A stretch of 64,000 bases of DNA from Lachnospiraceae bacterium P6B14 (GCA_000687695.1 JHWZ01000009.1:29873-93872), one strand, 5' to 3'; positions 35,196-44,447 are shown, numbered from the stretch's first letter. Notes: generated from the sequence alone by a model not told the origin. Translations and numbers: made by a program.

Positions 35196-35234
35196 ATCTG
35201 TTAAGTTTTGCAGAAAAAGTATCATTTAATTTCA

Positions 35235-35256
35235 AACTTGTCCGGAATTTGCCCGC
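35235..35256 (+). repeat. Degenerate pair of 11-bp repeats left of tRNA-Trp
   Basis: AACTTGTCCGG followed directly by AATTTGCCCGC. These match AACTTGCCCGC at 9 and 10 of 11 positions. The perfect tandem pair is at 35477-35498, right of the tRNA, in the same orientation. They are likely integrase arm-type sites. Confidence 0.5.
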
Positions 35257-35262
35257 AAGGGG

Positions 35263-35291
35263 TTGACAAACACTGAAAAGTGTAGTAAAAT
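35263..35291 (+). promoter_or_regulatory. Promoter of tRNA-Trp
   Basis: TTGACA (35263-35268), 17-nt spacer, TAAAAT (35286-35291), 15 nt before the tRNA. The spacer contains ACACT-gaaa-AGTGT, an inverted repeat. Confidence 0.75.
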
Positions 35292-35306
35292 AGGCAAAGT
35301 TTTGAT

Positions 35307-35377
35307 AGGGGACTAGTTCATCGGTAGAATAAGAGTCTCCAAAACTCCAGAGCCGGGTTCGATTCCTGGATCCCCTG
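35307..35377 (+). tRNA. tRNA-Trp (CCA)
   Basis: The cloverleaf can be drawn: acceptor AGGGGA/TCCCCT (position 7 mismatched), D arm GTTC/GAAT, anticodon stem GAGT/ACTC with loop CTCCAAA and anticodon CCA, T arm CCGGG/CCTGG with loop TTCGATT, and discriminator G. The 3' CCA is not encoded. The 3' end is the left boundary of the ICE, so the last 20 or so bases are the probable attachment core. Confidence 0.93.
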
Positions 35378-35476
35378 GTAATTCAGTGATTGTGGGGCTT
35401 TGCGGTGTTTCGACACTTACCCTGCAATCGCTCTAAAATTACAAAATCCGATGAAATTCGATGTATTTTGATGCGT

Positions 35477-35498
35477 AACTTGCCCGCAACTTGCCCGC
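35477..35498 (+). repeat. Tandem 11-bp repeat, likely integrase arm site
   Basis: AACTTGCCCGC repeated perfectly twice without a gap, 100 nt inside the element. The 406-nt stretch 35378-35783 also holds a hairpin (GATTG..CAATC at 35386-35431) and AT-rich DNA, but no gene I can support. Confidence 0.6.
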
Positions 35499-35783
35499 GA
35501 AGTACCGGGGGCATAATTCTAAAAAGGGGCTAATTCTCAAAAGACGCTATTTACTATCAATATTATTCGAACTGGCATCTGCATTATCTTCACTTTTTTA
35601 CCAACACTTACCATATTATATCGCAGTGGAATTACGATGTCAAATATGAAACAAGTCGATTCGATCAAAACGATCCTTTTCCTTATATCTGAAAACCATC
35701 CCTAAACACTCAAAAAAACATTGAATTCACTGAAAGAATGTGGTATCTTAAATATCAACCAAACTGATTGGAAGGATGCATCT

Positions 35784-36398
35784 ATGATAGAGAATGATTA
35801 TGAATCAGAAGAGAGTCATAAGGCTGAGCATGCGCTTAACCCAAATACCCGCATCAATCTCGATCGATTAAATGACCAGATTCTGCGAAAAAGAATTGAC
35901 AGCCTGGGTGAAAGCATCCAGGTAAGCCGTACATTGTGGAACGCAACAAGGGAAATCCTTGAACATCGAGATGGAACTCTATATGAAGATTTGGCGTTTA
36001 TTGACACAACTAACGCAAAATATAAGATTAACAAGGATTACGATTATTATGATGAGGACACCAAGGTCAGTGCCTGTATCCCCAACAAACCAATGGAAGA
36101 CATGCTTGCCGAAAGCGCTCCCTACTCAATTATCGGTGTGCACAATCATCCCCAGAGCCACACTCCCAGTATATCAGATATTCGCATGGCTCTCGAGCGA
36201 AGGTACAAGTACGGTCTCGTGATATGCCATAACGGAACGATTATCAAGTACTCCGTACATGAAAATGTTTTTCTAATGCAGGCCAATTTTTATCTTGAAA
36301 TCCTCGAAAAAATGGTATATAATGAGAATGACAGGAAGATAGAGCAAACACTGGCAAATTTGAAATCAGTTGGAGTAGAAATGGAGGTGCTGAGATGA
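35784..36398 (+). CDS. JAB/JAMM-domain protein
   Basis: A 204-residue protein with a JAMM-type metal motif, HNHPQSHTPSISD, giving H120, H122, S129 and D132. The spacing is one residue shorter than in RadC, and resembles phage-type JAB proteins. The upstream Glu is probably in the DGTLYEDLAFID region. A deubiquitinase-like or peptidase activity is possible but unproven. The ATG at 35784 is chosen because GGAAGG lies eight bases upstream; a TTG at 35721 has no such site. The following gene overlaps by four bases. It is the first gene inside the element. Confidence 0.75.
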   Translation: MIENDYESEESHKAEHALNPNTRINLDRLNDQILRKRIDSLGESIQVSRTLWNATREILEHRDGTLYEDLAFIDTTNAKYKINKDYDYYDEDTKVSACIPNKPMEDMLAESAPYSIIGVHNHPQSHTPSISDIRMALERRYKYGLVICHNGTIIKYSVHENVFLMQANFYLEILEKMVYNENDRKIEQTLANLKSVGVEMEVLR

Positions 36399-36598
36399 AA
36401 ACTGAAATCGAAAAAAAACTTGGCTGCTCCATTGAGCAGTTCCTTGAAGGTCAGCAGGCACAGTTGGAATGGGCTATTTCCAATAACATGGAGGCAGACG
36501 GTCCGACAGGGCTTGAAGTACTGTCGGAAGATGAGTTGATGTTTATGGCAGGATATGCCGAACATCTCCTTGGAGAGGAAAGCCGCCAGAGTGCTTGA
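36395..36598 (+). CDS. Small acidic protein of unknown function
   Basis: A 67-residue acidic protein with no recognised family, mostly helical (CSIEQFLEGQQAQLEWAISN, ELMFMAGYAEHLLGEE). The ATG overlaps the stop of the JAB gene (ATGA) and follows GGAGGTG, so the two are translationally coupled and may act together. A terminator follows at 36632. Confidence 0.75.
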   Translation: MKTEIEKKLGCSIEQFLEGQQAQLEWAISNNMEADGPTGLEVLSEDELMFMAGYAEHLLGEESRQSA

Positions 36599-36631
36599 TT
36601 TATCTATGTTTATAAAGAGATTGATTCCATT

Positions 36632-36656
36632 GCGCCCGCTACTGTGGGCGCTTTTT
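36632..36656 (+). terminator. Rho-independent terminator of the JAB operon
   Basis: GCGCCC-gctactgt-GGGCGC followed by TTTTT. Confidence 0.85.
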
Positions 36657-36767
36657 CTGTTTCTTCTGTTTCCAAAGTTTCCGATATTTCTCTAAAACAC
36701 ACTCCCCTATATAACCCTCGATTCTTTCGCATTGAATGCGTTGATGTTTTCCTTATAGTATGATAAA

Positions 36768-37205
36768 GTGGTACTATGAAAGTCTCCCCCAAGCAGTCAG
36801 ACGGAGTTCTCCGACAAAGGCTCCGGCTTGGACATGGGAATACAACTGAATACAGGGTCGGTCAAGAAGGAAGTATCGCTTCCCGAACACCAGGAGAGCC
36901 CCACCTTGGGCTTGAATGAATATGGCAAAATCCTCGCTCTTCATATTAGATATGAAAAGCCAGTGAAGTGGATCCCTTGGATACATCGTTTCATGATGTA
37001 TCTGTGTGCCGGGGTTAATAATGTTCCCGGCAGGTGGACAGGGATTGGTGGCGAGCCGTCAACTCGTCACCAGTCTTTGAGAAGTCGGATATTGGCCGTG
37101 CCTGACCTCAACACAAAGACAATGCTATCCTCTTTGGGTGTATCCATCCGGCAGAAGAAACAGATCCTCTGCTTCCTTTGCCGGGTGGATACGGAAGGCT
37201 TTTTG
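36768..37205 (+). ncRNA. Candidate structured RNA or leader upstream of parM
   Basis: The 657 nt from 36599 to 37255 hold no convincing gene but a series of strong hairpins: CCCAAGC..GCTTGG (about 36787-36833), GATACATC-gtttcat-GATGTATC (36979), TGCCGGG-gttaataatgtt-CCCGGCA (37009), GGTGGCGAG-ccgtcaa-CTCGTCACC (37049), and GTATCCATCCGGCA..TGCCGGGTGGATAC (37139-37191) followed by GGAAGGCTTTTTG. A possible promoter is TTGAAT (about 36734)-18 nt-TAGTAT (about 36758). The final hairpin and T-run would end a transcript of about 440 nt. I do not match it to a known RNA class. Confidence 0.45.
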
Positions 37206-37255
37206 TCCCGAGCCGACCAGAATCTACCTAATATATAATAAGGAGGTAGGTGCGT

Positions 37256-37306
37256 ATGAAACACGCAGCAACCCGAGGGGTGGTGATGAGATGGAACCTC
37301 GGATAA
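37256..37306 (+). CDS. 16-codon leader peptide overlapping the parM start
   Basis: MKHAATRGVVMRWNLG, starting at an ATG with a strong AAGGAGG site 9 nt upstream and ending 16 nt inside parM in another frame. The preceding CTACCT can pair with AGGTAG over the ribosome binding site (37224-37249). The arrangement suggests translational coupling or attenuation of the segregation operon; this is an inference. Confidence 0.5.
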   Translation: MKHAATRGVVMRWNLG

Positions 37307-38211
37307 TCCCAATCGGACTCGACCCGGGAAACTCCATGCACAAAACAGTTCACGGTATCTATCCGACAGCCATCACGGAGATTGACCACCCATTCTCCGA
37401 GGACAAGATCCTCGAACTGGGTGGACAATACTACCGCACACATGGAAAAAGGATTGATGTAAGGGAGGACAAGACAGGTTCCGATGCCTTCAGGCTTTTG
37501 TCCTATCCGGGAATCGCCATGGAGCTCGACCGGATTGGTGTCAAGAAAGCCAGAATTTATCTCGGTGTCGGATGTCCCATTGGCCGTCTGGCGAAAGAAC
37601 GTCTTCCTTTAATTAAGTATTACTCCAATCCAAAAGAAGTCAGATTCCGTTATTCCGGCAAAGCCTACTCGATCATCATTGAGAAAGTGCTGGTCTTCCC
37701 TGAATGCTACGGTGCGGTTGTTGACCGTATCCCGACGATGAAGTCCGAAGAAGTCGTGGTCGATATCGGTTCATGGACAATCGACATCTTGAAAATCATC
37801 GACCATTCTCCCGATGAGTCCCAATGTGGCTCTGATTCCAACGGCTTGATTCCCTGCATGAGAAAAATCGACGAGGAGTGTCTCAGGCTCTATAACACCA
37901 AGATCGGTGAAAACATCATTCGTGATGTTTTGGTCACCGGACGGGCGGATATAGACAACTGCTACATTGAGGTCATCGAAAAGGAGCTGACGAGGTACAC
38001 TACCAGCGTTTTCCGCTCCCTGCGGGAGATGGGGATCAACACCAGGACATCCCCTGTCACGTTCGTCGGCGGCGGAGCGGCACTGATGCGACGATATGCC
38101 GGGATCACAGCAAAGAACATCTCGTTCATCGACGACATCCGTGCCAATGCCAAGGGCTACGACATGCTCGTCCGGGCATACCTGAAAAGCAACGGGATCC
38201 CGTTTAGGTAA
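37291..38211 (+). CDS. ParM/StbA-like actin-family segregation ATPase
   Basis: A 306-residue actin-like ATPase. GLDPGNSMHKTVHG is the phosphate-1 loop, VVVDIGSWTIDILK the phosphate-2 loop, and VTFVGGGAALMRRY the adenosine motif. The start is taken at ATG 37291 (MEPRIIPIG), with GAGGGG eight bases upstream; the longer reading upstream runs through hairpin sequence. The next gene encodes a small partner, matching the parMR arrangement that pushes plasmid copies apart. On an ICE it would stabilise the excised circle or a replicating form. The ParM family is diverse, and this belongs with the Firmicute plasmid group by general appearance only. Confidence 0.88.
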   Translation: MEPRIIPIGLDPGNSMHKTVHGIYPTAITEIDHPFSEDKILELGGQYYRTHGKRIDVREDKTGSDAFRLLSYPGIAMELDRIGVKKARIYLGVGCPIGRLAKERLPLIKYYSNPKEVRFRYSGKAYSIIIEKVLVFPECYGAVVDRIPTMKSEEVVVDIGSWTIDILKIIDHSPDESQCGSDSNGLIPCMRKIDEECLRLYNTKIGENIIRDVLVTGRADIDNCYIEVIEKELTRYTTSVFRSLREMGINTRTSPVTFVGGGAALMRRYAGITAKNISFIDDIRANAKGYDMLVRAYLKSNGIPFR

Positions 38212-38223
38212 GGCGGTGATCGC

Positions 38224-38643
38224 ATGAGCCAGAATCTATTCAGAGTATCTATCCGTTTCGATCTGAACAATCCGGAGCACGCGGAGATTGTCTCCATCAT
38301 CAAGGATCTGAACAAATCCAAGTACACGACCATATCCGCTTTTGGTATCGAAGCCATCAAGTATTACATCCGGGCACTCTCCGACAACACCCTGACCAAT
38401 CAGGGAAAGAAAGCAGTTGACGAGCGCTCTGCTGACCTTGTAACAAACAAGGATCTCGACAAACGGATTGCCGCCTACGACAAGGACATCCGCCTTTTCA
38501 TCTATGAGACAGTCATGGGATGCAAAAACCATCCACCCATCACCACACCACCAAACACATCGGATCCACCGGAAACCGGTGGGATCGATCTCACTCAATG
38601 CGACTCTGTTATGAAGGACATGAACAGTTGGGTGGGAGAATAA
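38224..38643 (+). CDS. ParR-like centromere-binding partner
   Basis: A 139-residue protein, 12 nt after parM, with GGCGGTGA before its ATG. The N-terminal 60 residues (FRVSIRFDLNNPEH, then ISAFGIEAIKYYIR) fit a ribbon-helix-helix DNA-binding fold. The C-terminal part is Pro/Thr-rich and ends VMKDMNSWVGE, a plausible filament-binding tail. The role is inferred from position. No iterated centromere array was recognised upstream, unless the hairpin region serves. Confidence 0.75.
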   Translation: MSQNLFRVSIRFDLNNPEHAEIVSIIKDLNKSKYTTISAFGIEAIKYYIRALSDNTLTNQGKKAVDERSADLVTNKDLDKRIAAYDKDIRLFIYETVMGCKNHPPITTPPNTSDPPETGGIDLTQCDSVMKDMNSWVGE

Positions 38644-38657
38644 GCAACTTTCAACAC

Positions 38658-38686
38658 AGCCGGTATCCACCGGCTCTTTTTATTTG
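38658..38686 (+). terminator. Rho-independent terminator after parMR
   Basis: AGCCGG-tatcca-CCGGCT followed by CTTTTTATTT, directly before the adhesin ribosome binding site. Confidence 0.85.
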
Positions 38687-38712
38687 CGGCGAAAGCCAGG
38701 AGGTACAAACAT

Positions 38713-41700
38713 ATGAAGCAAAAACTCAAAGGAGCTCTGTCGATTATCCTGAGCCTTGCACTCATCTTTTCCTTCTTATCCGTAGGAAGTCTGAGCAGGG
38801 CTGAAGGCGACGAGAACTCACAAACACCGGAGCCTACGGCGACCATTATCCCCACGTCCGAGGCTTCTGAAAACAAAACACCTGCAGAGGAAAACAAGGA
38901 CGGATTGATCGGCGAAGCAAGGTCTGATGATGAAGCACCTCTTGCCATCGGAGAGATCGAGACCATCCAGACAGACCATGCAACCTTTACAATCAGTTTG
39001 GATGAAAATGCTGCCGGGACCGGCACATTGACCGAGGAGGTTGAGGAAGACAAAGAGGAATCCCCCGGATTCTTTGAAAGCATCCTTGACTTTTTCTTTC
39101 CTTCAACCGTATCAAAGGCTGCCTCTGACACGATGAAGGTATCTTATTCGGGATATGTCAGTTACTGCGGACACCGCATGGGATACAAATACATCTCTTC
39201 GGACGGTGATTACAAAAACCAGCTTGTCTTTTGCATGAACATCGCAAAAAACACGACTTCCGGCACAGTTACATCAGGAGGTAAGAACATCCCTGTAAAT
39301 GTGCTCTTTTGCCTCGTCAATGGAGCCAGAACCAAGGGCGGTCAATGCCACACGGAGAAGTATTCTGCCGGTAGTGCCGAAAAGGACTACTTTATCACCA
39401 GTGCCGCCATCCATGTTCTGAACGGAGAGGTAAAGCTTTCCTATTATGATGACGGGTCAGCCGTGTTTAAGAAGATCAAGGCAATGGTCGAGGATGCCAA
39501 AAACCTCGACAAATCCGAGTATGATACATCCAAGAGAACGACCAAGTCCATCACCTACACGGTATCACCGAAATCAAGCAAGTGGAAGCAGATAGATGAT
39601 GGGCTGTACCGATCAGAGGACAAGTTCGTGAGAACCAAGTCTGGATCCATTGAAAGGGTAGATTACAAGATCACCGGTGCTCCCTCGGGACTCACCACCG
39701 GTGAAATCCCGAAATCATCTACGGACATTGCGGAGGCTGATGATTTGGCTAGGTATGACATATGTGTCGCACAAACCAACACAGACAATGCATCCAGCAA
39801 CTTTTACTTATATGCCAACCAGGAAGCAATGGATAAGATCATTGAAAAGGATGCCACCATCAAGGTCACGGCGACCGTGTACTCAAAGGAATCAAGGGGG
39901 CGCAGCTGGACGCCGACCATCGTTTCACAGCAAAAAATCACTTTCCTCGAGAAAAACATCATTACCCCGCCGGTCACAGCTTCGGTAAAGGTAAGAAGTG
40001 CTCCGGCACCACTCGGCTCTTTAGTACTTAAGAAAACCGACACCTACAAGCCGGATGTTACCGTAAAGGACGCCGTTTATGGATTATACGAGGATCCTGA
40101 GTGCGAGGAACTGTTATGCGAGTTGTCATGGAAGGACGAAGAGGGTGGCCTGTACGCTTCCGATGTGCAGGAGCTGACGCAAAACACATACTATTTACGT
40201 GAAATTATTAACCCAGAAGGGTATCAGTTGGATGAGACGATCTACCCGATTGACATATCCTATTTCACACTGAAGGATGCATCCGACCATGTCACCCAGG
40301 AAGGGCGTGTATTTGAACTGAACGAGATCCCGGAGCCTGTCAGCGTTATGGTCCAAAAAAAGGATTCAGTAACCGGGGATGTTTTAAAAAATGCCCAGTT
40401 TGCCATATTTGATGACGAGGCCTGCACCATCCGCACAAAGGTGGATCCTCTTATGGGAAATAACGCCGAGGTGCCCATCTTCTCATATGACGAGGATCTC
40501 GACGCCTATGTGTCAGAACAGTTTGCCAAGGTCAACGATTTTTACTTTGTACGTGAGGTAAACGTACCAGGTGGATATGTGGATGACGGGACAGTACATA
40601 AGATCAACCCCGATTACGGCGAGATGATCACCATCGACATAACCAATACCCCCATCAAGTGTGAAGTAAATGTCAAAAAAGAGGACAAGGAAAAGAAACT
40701 GCCACAAGGCGACGCAAAGCTTTCCGGTGCCCTCTATGGACTGTACGCCAAGACGGACATCAAACACACGGACGGCGAAAACTATATGAGAGGTACGGAG
40801 GTCGTGATGAGCAAGGGCACGGATTTCACCGCTTTTGATGTCGATGCGACTGCTGGAACGCTCCTTGCCACGATCCGGACGGATGAAAACGGGGAGTTCG
40901 GTTTCAAGGAACTGTATTTTTCTGATTATGTCATCCAGGAAATAGAGCCTTCCGTCGGATACCTGATTGATCCCACACCATATGACATCCTATTCACATC
41001 AAAGGGAAACACTACCGCCACCATCACCATCGACGAAACCTCCAAGGAGCAGGTGATGAAGCAGGCCGCCGAGATCATAAAGATATCCACGGACGGCAAA
41101 ACAACCGAGGCTCCCAAGGTCGAGGGTGCAGAGTTTACCATCAAGCTGAAATCCGAGATCGAAAAAGTCGGCTGGGATGCCGCCGAGACTTATGACACCA
41201 TGGTTACGGACAAAAACGGTCATGCCAAGACCATTGAACTGCCGTATGGCACCTATGTGGTCAGGGAAACGAAAACACCGCCGGATCTTGACACCGTACC
41301 AGATTTCGAAATTGACATAGACCACGATGACAGAGAAAGTCAACCATGGAGGATTCTCAACGACGCCCCGTTCACCAGTTATATTCGGCTCATCAAAAAA
41401 GATAAGGAAACCGGTGAGGTCGTACTATTGAAGGATACAACCTTCAAAATCCGAAAAGCCGGTGAGACGGACTTCATCACGCAAAAGGTTGGGGACAAGG
41501 ACATAACCGAGTTTTCAACCGATGAGACAGGAACCGTTACTACTCCCCTTCGCCTGATGTATGGTAATTATGAAGCCGTCGAGGTGAGGGCTCCTGATAA
41601 ATACCTGTTATCGACCGAACCCACGCCCTTTACCGTGACATCCACAGGTGCCGTGAAGGTAGACAGGGACAAGGACGGCGATCCCGTGATCGACGTTGAG

Positions 41701-43398
41701 ATCGTCAATGAACCGGTTATGGGAAAGATCAAAATCATCAAGACCGGGGAAGTCCTTTCAGGAATCCGCTATGACACCATCCTCGACCGGTTTCTTGATG
41801 CTATCACCGGCGACAACCGCTCTGTCACATTCCAATATGAACCGGCGCCGCTTTCCGGCGCTGTTTTTGATGTGATCTCAGATGAGGACATATTCACACC
41901 AGATCACCAGTTGGATAAAGATGGCAAACGCATCATCGCCACATACAATGGAAAACCGATGAAAAAGAACGAGGTTATCGCAACCATCACAACGGATGCA
42001 AACGGCGAGGCCACTGTTGACGGTCTTCCATTAGGAAAGTACCACTTGGTTGAGACATTTTCCCCGAAAGGATTCCTTCCACCGGAATCCATCGAATCCA
42101 TCGACCTGAAGTATCTAGATGATCACACGGCTGTGGTGGAATCAGAAAGCAAGATTGAGAACACCCGCCAGAGAACGGAGGTCAAGCTCATCAAGACTGA
42201 GGCACCTGTCTACGGCGAGGCTGTCAGTGGAAGTGCCACCACTGTGCCGACAGAAACCGTCTCCGGCGGTGCCGCATTTGCCACCTCCGGTTCAGCCACA
42301 GGGATTGCCACCCCCACGGTCACAACCGGAAGCGCAATTACCGTCAGCACGGAAGCCGCCTCCGGCTCATCCATACTCTTGAATGATGGAAGTGCCGGAA
42401 CGCCCGTTGCCGGTGCAACCTACGGTATCTATTCCACGACCCCTATCAAGAACTACAAGGGCGAGGTACTGATCGAAGCCAACACCCTGATCGAGGTGGA
42501 GAAGACGGATGAGAATGGAGAAATCGTCTTCACGGCAGATCTACCGCTCGGCAAGTTTTATATACGCGAGATTACTCCGGCACCTGGATTCCTACTCGAT
42601 CCATCTGAGTACGAACTGGATTTAACCGAACCGGATTCTAAAGCTGCAGTCATTAAAAAAGAATATGATGTGACGGATTTTCCGATTATAATCCAGGTGT
42701 CAAAAGAGGATATAGCCACATCAAATCCGATTCCGGATGCCACTTTGCAGATCATTGATCACAACGATGAAGTATTCGCTGAATGGATTTCCGAAAGCGA
42801 ACCCTACACAGTGACAGCAATCCCACCGGGCGACTATACTCTGAGAGAAACATCCGCTCCATTTGGGTTCTTTTTAGCAACTGAGGCCAAGTTCACTGTG
42901 ACAGAAACACATGAGATCGAGAAGGTCGTCATGGTGGACGAAAGGGCTAAGGGGATCCTCGAGATTATCAAGACCGACAGGGAGACCGGCGAGGAAATCA
43001 TGGGCGTTGAATTTGAAATCCTTGATGAATCCGGCAATGTCGTTGAGACCATTAAAACCGATGCGGACGGCATCGCAAGATCACACGCGCTCGACATCGG
43101 TGAGTACAACCCGGACGGCACATTCAAGCGTCTTTTCACTTACTCGGTAAAAGAAACGAAAGCCGCTGAGGGTTACATCATCAACGATTCGATCCACAAC
43201 ATCCGCTTTGAGTATAAGGATAACGTTTCCGAACCTATCATCGCCCGTTTGCAGGTGACCAACCAGCCGACGGAACCGAAACTCCCACAGACCGGCGGCG
43301 ATCCTACGCTCCTAATCTACGGCTTTGCTATCGGGCTTGGAGCCGGAATCGGCGTTTACTTACACAAGCGCAAGAAAAAAAAGAACGGAGGTAAATGA
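38713..43398 (+). CDS. Large sortase-anchored Cna-B adhesin with thioester-like domain
   Basis: A 1561-residue surface protein. It has a signal peptide (LSIILSLALIFSFLSVGSLSRA) and a linker. A thioester-type domain lies at about residues 140-235 (VSYCGHRMGYKYISSDG with its cysteine, then YFITSAAIHVLNG). About nine Cna-B/SpaA repeats follow (LVLKKTDTYKPDVTVKDAVYGLYEDP is one start, split here by a strand); repeats of this fold usually carry Lys-Asn isopeptide bonds. A Ser/Thr/Gly linker of VSGSATTVPTETVSGG style sits near residue 1170. The C-terminus is LPQTG at residue 1524, a membrane helix and a basic tail. It probably covalently grips host surfaces or partner cells. The sortase encoded 16 kb downstream is the likely anchor enzyme. 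Confidence 0.93.
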   Translation: MKQKLKGALSIILSLALIFSFLSVGSLSRAEGDENSQTPEPTATIIPTSEASENKTPAEENKDGLIGEARSDDEAPLAIGEIETIQTDHATFTISLDENAAGTGTLTEEVEEDKEESPGFFESILDFFFPSTVSKAASDTMKVSYSGYVSYCGHRMGYKYISSDGDYKNQLVFCMNIAKNTTSGTVTSGGKNIPVNVLFCLVNGARTKGGQCHTEKYSAGSAEKDYFITSAAIHVLNGEVKLSYYDDGSAVFKKIKAMVEDAKNLDKSEYDTSKRTTKSITYTVSPKSSKWKQIDDGLYRSEDKFVRTKSGSIERVDYKITGAPSGLTTGEIPKSSTDIAEADDLARYDICVAQTNTDNASSNFYLYANQEAMDKIIEKDATIKVTATVYSKESRGRSWTPTIVSQQKITFLEKNIITPPVTASVKVRSAPAPLGSLVLKKTDTYKPDVTVKDAVYGLYEDPECEELLCELSWKDEEGGLYASDVQELTQNTYYLREIINPEGYQLDETIYPIDISYFTLKDASDHVTQEGRVFELNEIPEPVSVMVQKKDSVTGDVLKNAQFAIFDDEACTIRTKVDPLMGNNAEVPIFSYDEDLDAYVSEQFAKVNDFYFVREVNVPGGYVDDGTVHKINPDYGEMITIDITNTPIKCEVNVKKEDKEKKLPQGDAKLSGALYGLYAKTDIKHTDGENYMRGTEVVMSKGTDFTAFDVDATAGTLLATIRTDENGEFGFKELYFSDYVIQEIEPSVGYLIDPTPYDILFTSKGNTTATITIDETSKEQVMKQAAEIIKISTDGKTTEAPKVEGAEFTIKLKSEIEKVGWDAAETYDTMVTDKNGHAKTIELPYGTYVVRETKTPPDLDTVPDFEIDIDHDDRESQPWRILNDAPFTSYIRLIKKDKETGEVVLLKDTTFKIRKAGETDFITQKVGDKDITEFSTDETGTVTTPLRLMYGNYEAVEVRAPDKYLLSTEPTPFTVTSTGAVKVDRDKDGDPVIDVEIVNEPVMGKIKIIKTGEVLSGIRYDTILDRFLDAITGDNRSVTFQYEPAPLSGAVFDVISDEDIFTPDHQLDKDGKRIIATYNGKPMKKNEVIATITTDANGEATVDGLPLGKYHLVETFSPKGFLPPESIESIDLKYLDDHTAVVESESKIENTRQRTEVKLIKTEAPVYGEAVSGSATTVPTETVSGGAAFATSGSATGIATPTVTTGSAITVSTEAASGSSILLNDGSAGTPVAGATYGIYSTTPIKNYKGEVLIEANTLIEVEKTDENGEIVFTADLPLGKFYIREITPAPGFLLDPSEYELDLTEPDSKAAVIKKEYDVTDFPIIIQVSKEDIATSNPIPDATLQIIDHNDEVFAEWISESEPYTVTAIPPGDYTLRETSAPFGFFLATEAKFTVTETHEIEKVVMVDERAKGILEIIKTDRETGEEIMGVEFEILDESGNVVETIKTDADGIARSHALDIGEYNPDGTFKRLFTYSVKETKAAEGYIINDSIHNIRFEYKDNVSEPIIARLQVTNQPTEPKLPQTGGDPTLLIYGFAIGLGAGIGVYLHKRKKKKNGGK

Positions 43399-43400
43399 TT

Positions 43401-44447
43401 ATGAACGAGATCAGTTTTGAAAAATTCGTTGAGGATGCCAGGAACGGCATCCTCTCTTACCTTCCCTCAGAATACGAAAATGCGAGGGTTGAAATCAGTC
43501 AGAAAACCAAAGTAAACAGGAAAGCAACCGGTATGCAGGTCATTCCCGAGGAAAGCGACACAAGCATCGTGCCGTCGCTTAGCCTTGATAACTACTATGA
43601 GAGCATCATCAAGGGCGCGAGCATGGATTCCATTCTCGAACGTATGGCTGATACCATCGTAACCGCCTATAGGGATTTGGACACGCTCCCCTACAGGGAC
43701 AACCCCATGGAACACATGGACAAGAGCAAGGTGTATATGCAGATAGCGAATACTGACAGCAACCATGAACTCGCTGCTAATGCTCCTCATCGCGATTTCC
43801 ATGACATGACCGTTTTCTACAGGATTCTCTATGACAAGAGCCCCGAGGGCATACAGAGTGTCCTCATCACAAATGATCTTGCGGATACCATCGGAGTGAC
43901 GGAGGAAGAACTCTTCGAGCTTGCCTCGAAGCAAACGAAGGAGCTCTTTCCTCCTAAGATCGAGTCCATGAGCAGTGTGATAAGCAAATTCTTCTCCGAC
44001 GCAGGGATGGATGATCCTTCAATGCTTGAAGATATGGGCATGGATGAAGAATTCGGGATGTACCTGATTTCAAATGACACCTATGTCTACGGGGCCACCA
44101 GCATGATTTACGATGATGTCCTCTATGACGCCGCATCAAGACTCGGCGAGAATGTCTACATCCTTCCCTCATCCTTGCATGAGGTGCTCGTCGTACCTTG
44201 CAGCGTGGGAGATCCCGAGGAACTTTCCAAAATGGTACGTGAGATCAATCAGAACACCGTACGCGAGGATGAACGCCTGTCTAATCAGGTATTCAAGTAC
44301 GATAAGGAAGCCCGTTCGCTGACTCAGGTAAGCGATGGCAAGATGCTCGGGATAAAGGACGAGAATTACAAAACTGTGATTGAGCCTCCTACACCCTCAC
44401 AGACACCTTTCTTCGACCGTTCTGCCGTACCGGCCATGGCGCGTTGA
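43401..44447 (+). CDS. DUF5688 family protein
   Basis: A 348-residue protein of the DUF5688 family, common in conjugative elements of Clostridia and of unknown function. VEISQKTKVNRKATGMQV, then PSLSLDNYYESI and FDKEARSL-type segments are typical. It appears cytoplasmic, with no signal or membrane segment. ATG 43401 is preferred since GGAGG lies nine bases upstream; ATG 43395 overlaps the adhesin stop but is only three bases from that site. The next gene, a short one, begins 19 nt after. Confidence 0.85.
   Translation: MNEISFEKFVEDARNGILSYLPSEYENARVEISQKTKVNRKATGMQVIPEESDTSIVPSLSLDNYYESIIKGASMDSILERMADTIVTAYRDLDTLPYRDNPMEHMDKSKVYMQIANTDSNHELAANAPHRDFHDMTVFYRILYDKSPEGIQSVLITNDLADTIGVTEEELFELASKQTKELFPPKIESMSSVISKFFSDAGMDDPSMLEDMGMDEEFGMYLISNDTYVYGATSMIYDDVLYDAASRLGENVYILPSSLHEVLVVPCSVGDPEELSKMVREINQNTVREDERLSNQVFKYDKEARSLTQVSDGKMLGIKDENYKTVIEPPTPSQTPFFDRSAVPAMAR

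Noticed and set aside
36828..37238. An open frame of 136 codons in the region upstream of parM.
   Set aside because: No good ribosome binding site, no recognisable domain, and it runs through several perfect hairpins. The structured-RNA reading is preferred.
37234..37239. TATAAT before the parM leader as a -10 promoter element.
   Set aside because: No -35 at suitable distance, and transcription would start at or after the leader ribosome binding site. It is more likely the loop of the regulatory hairpin.
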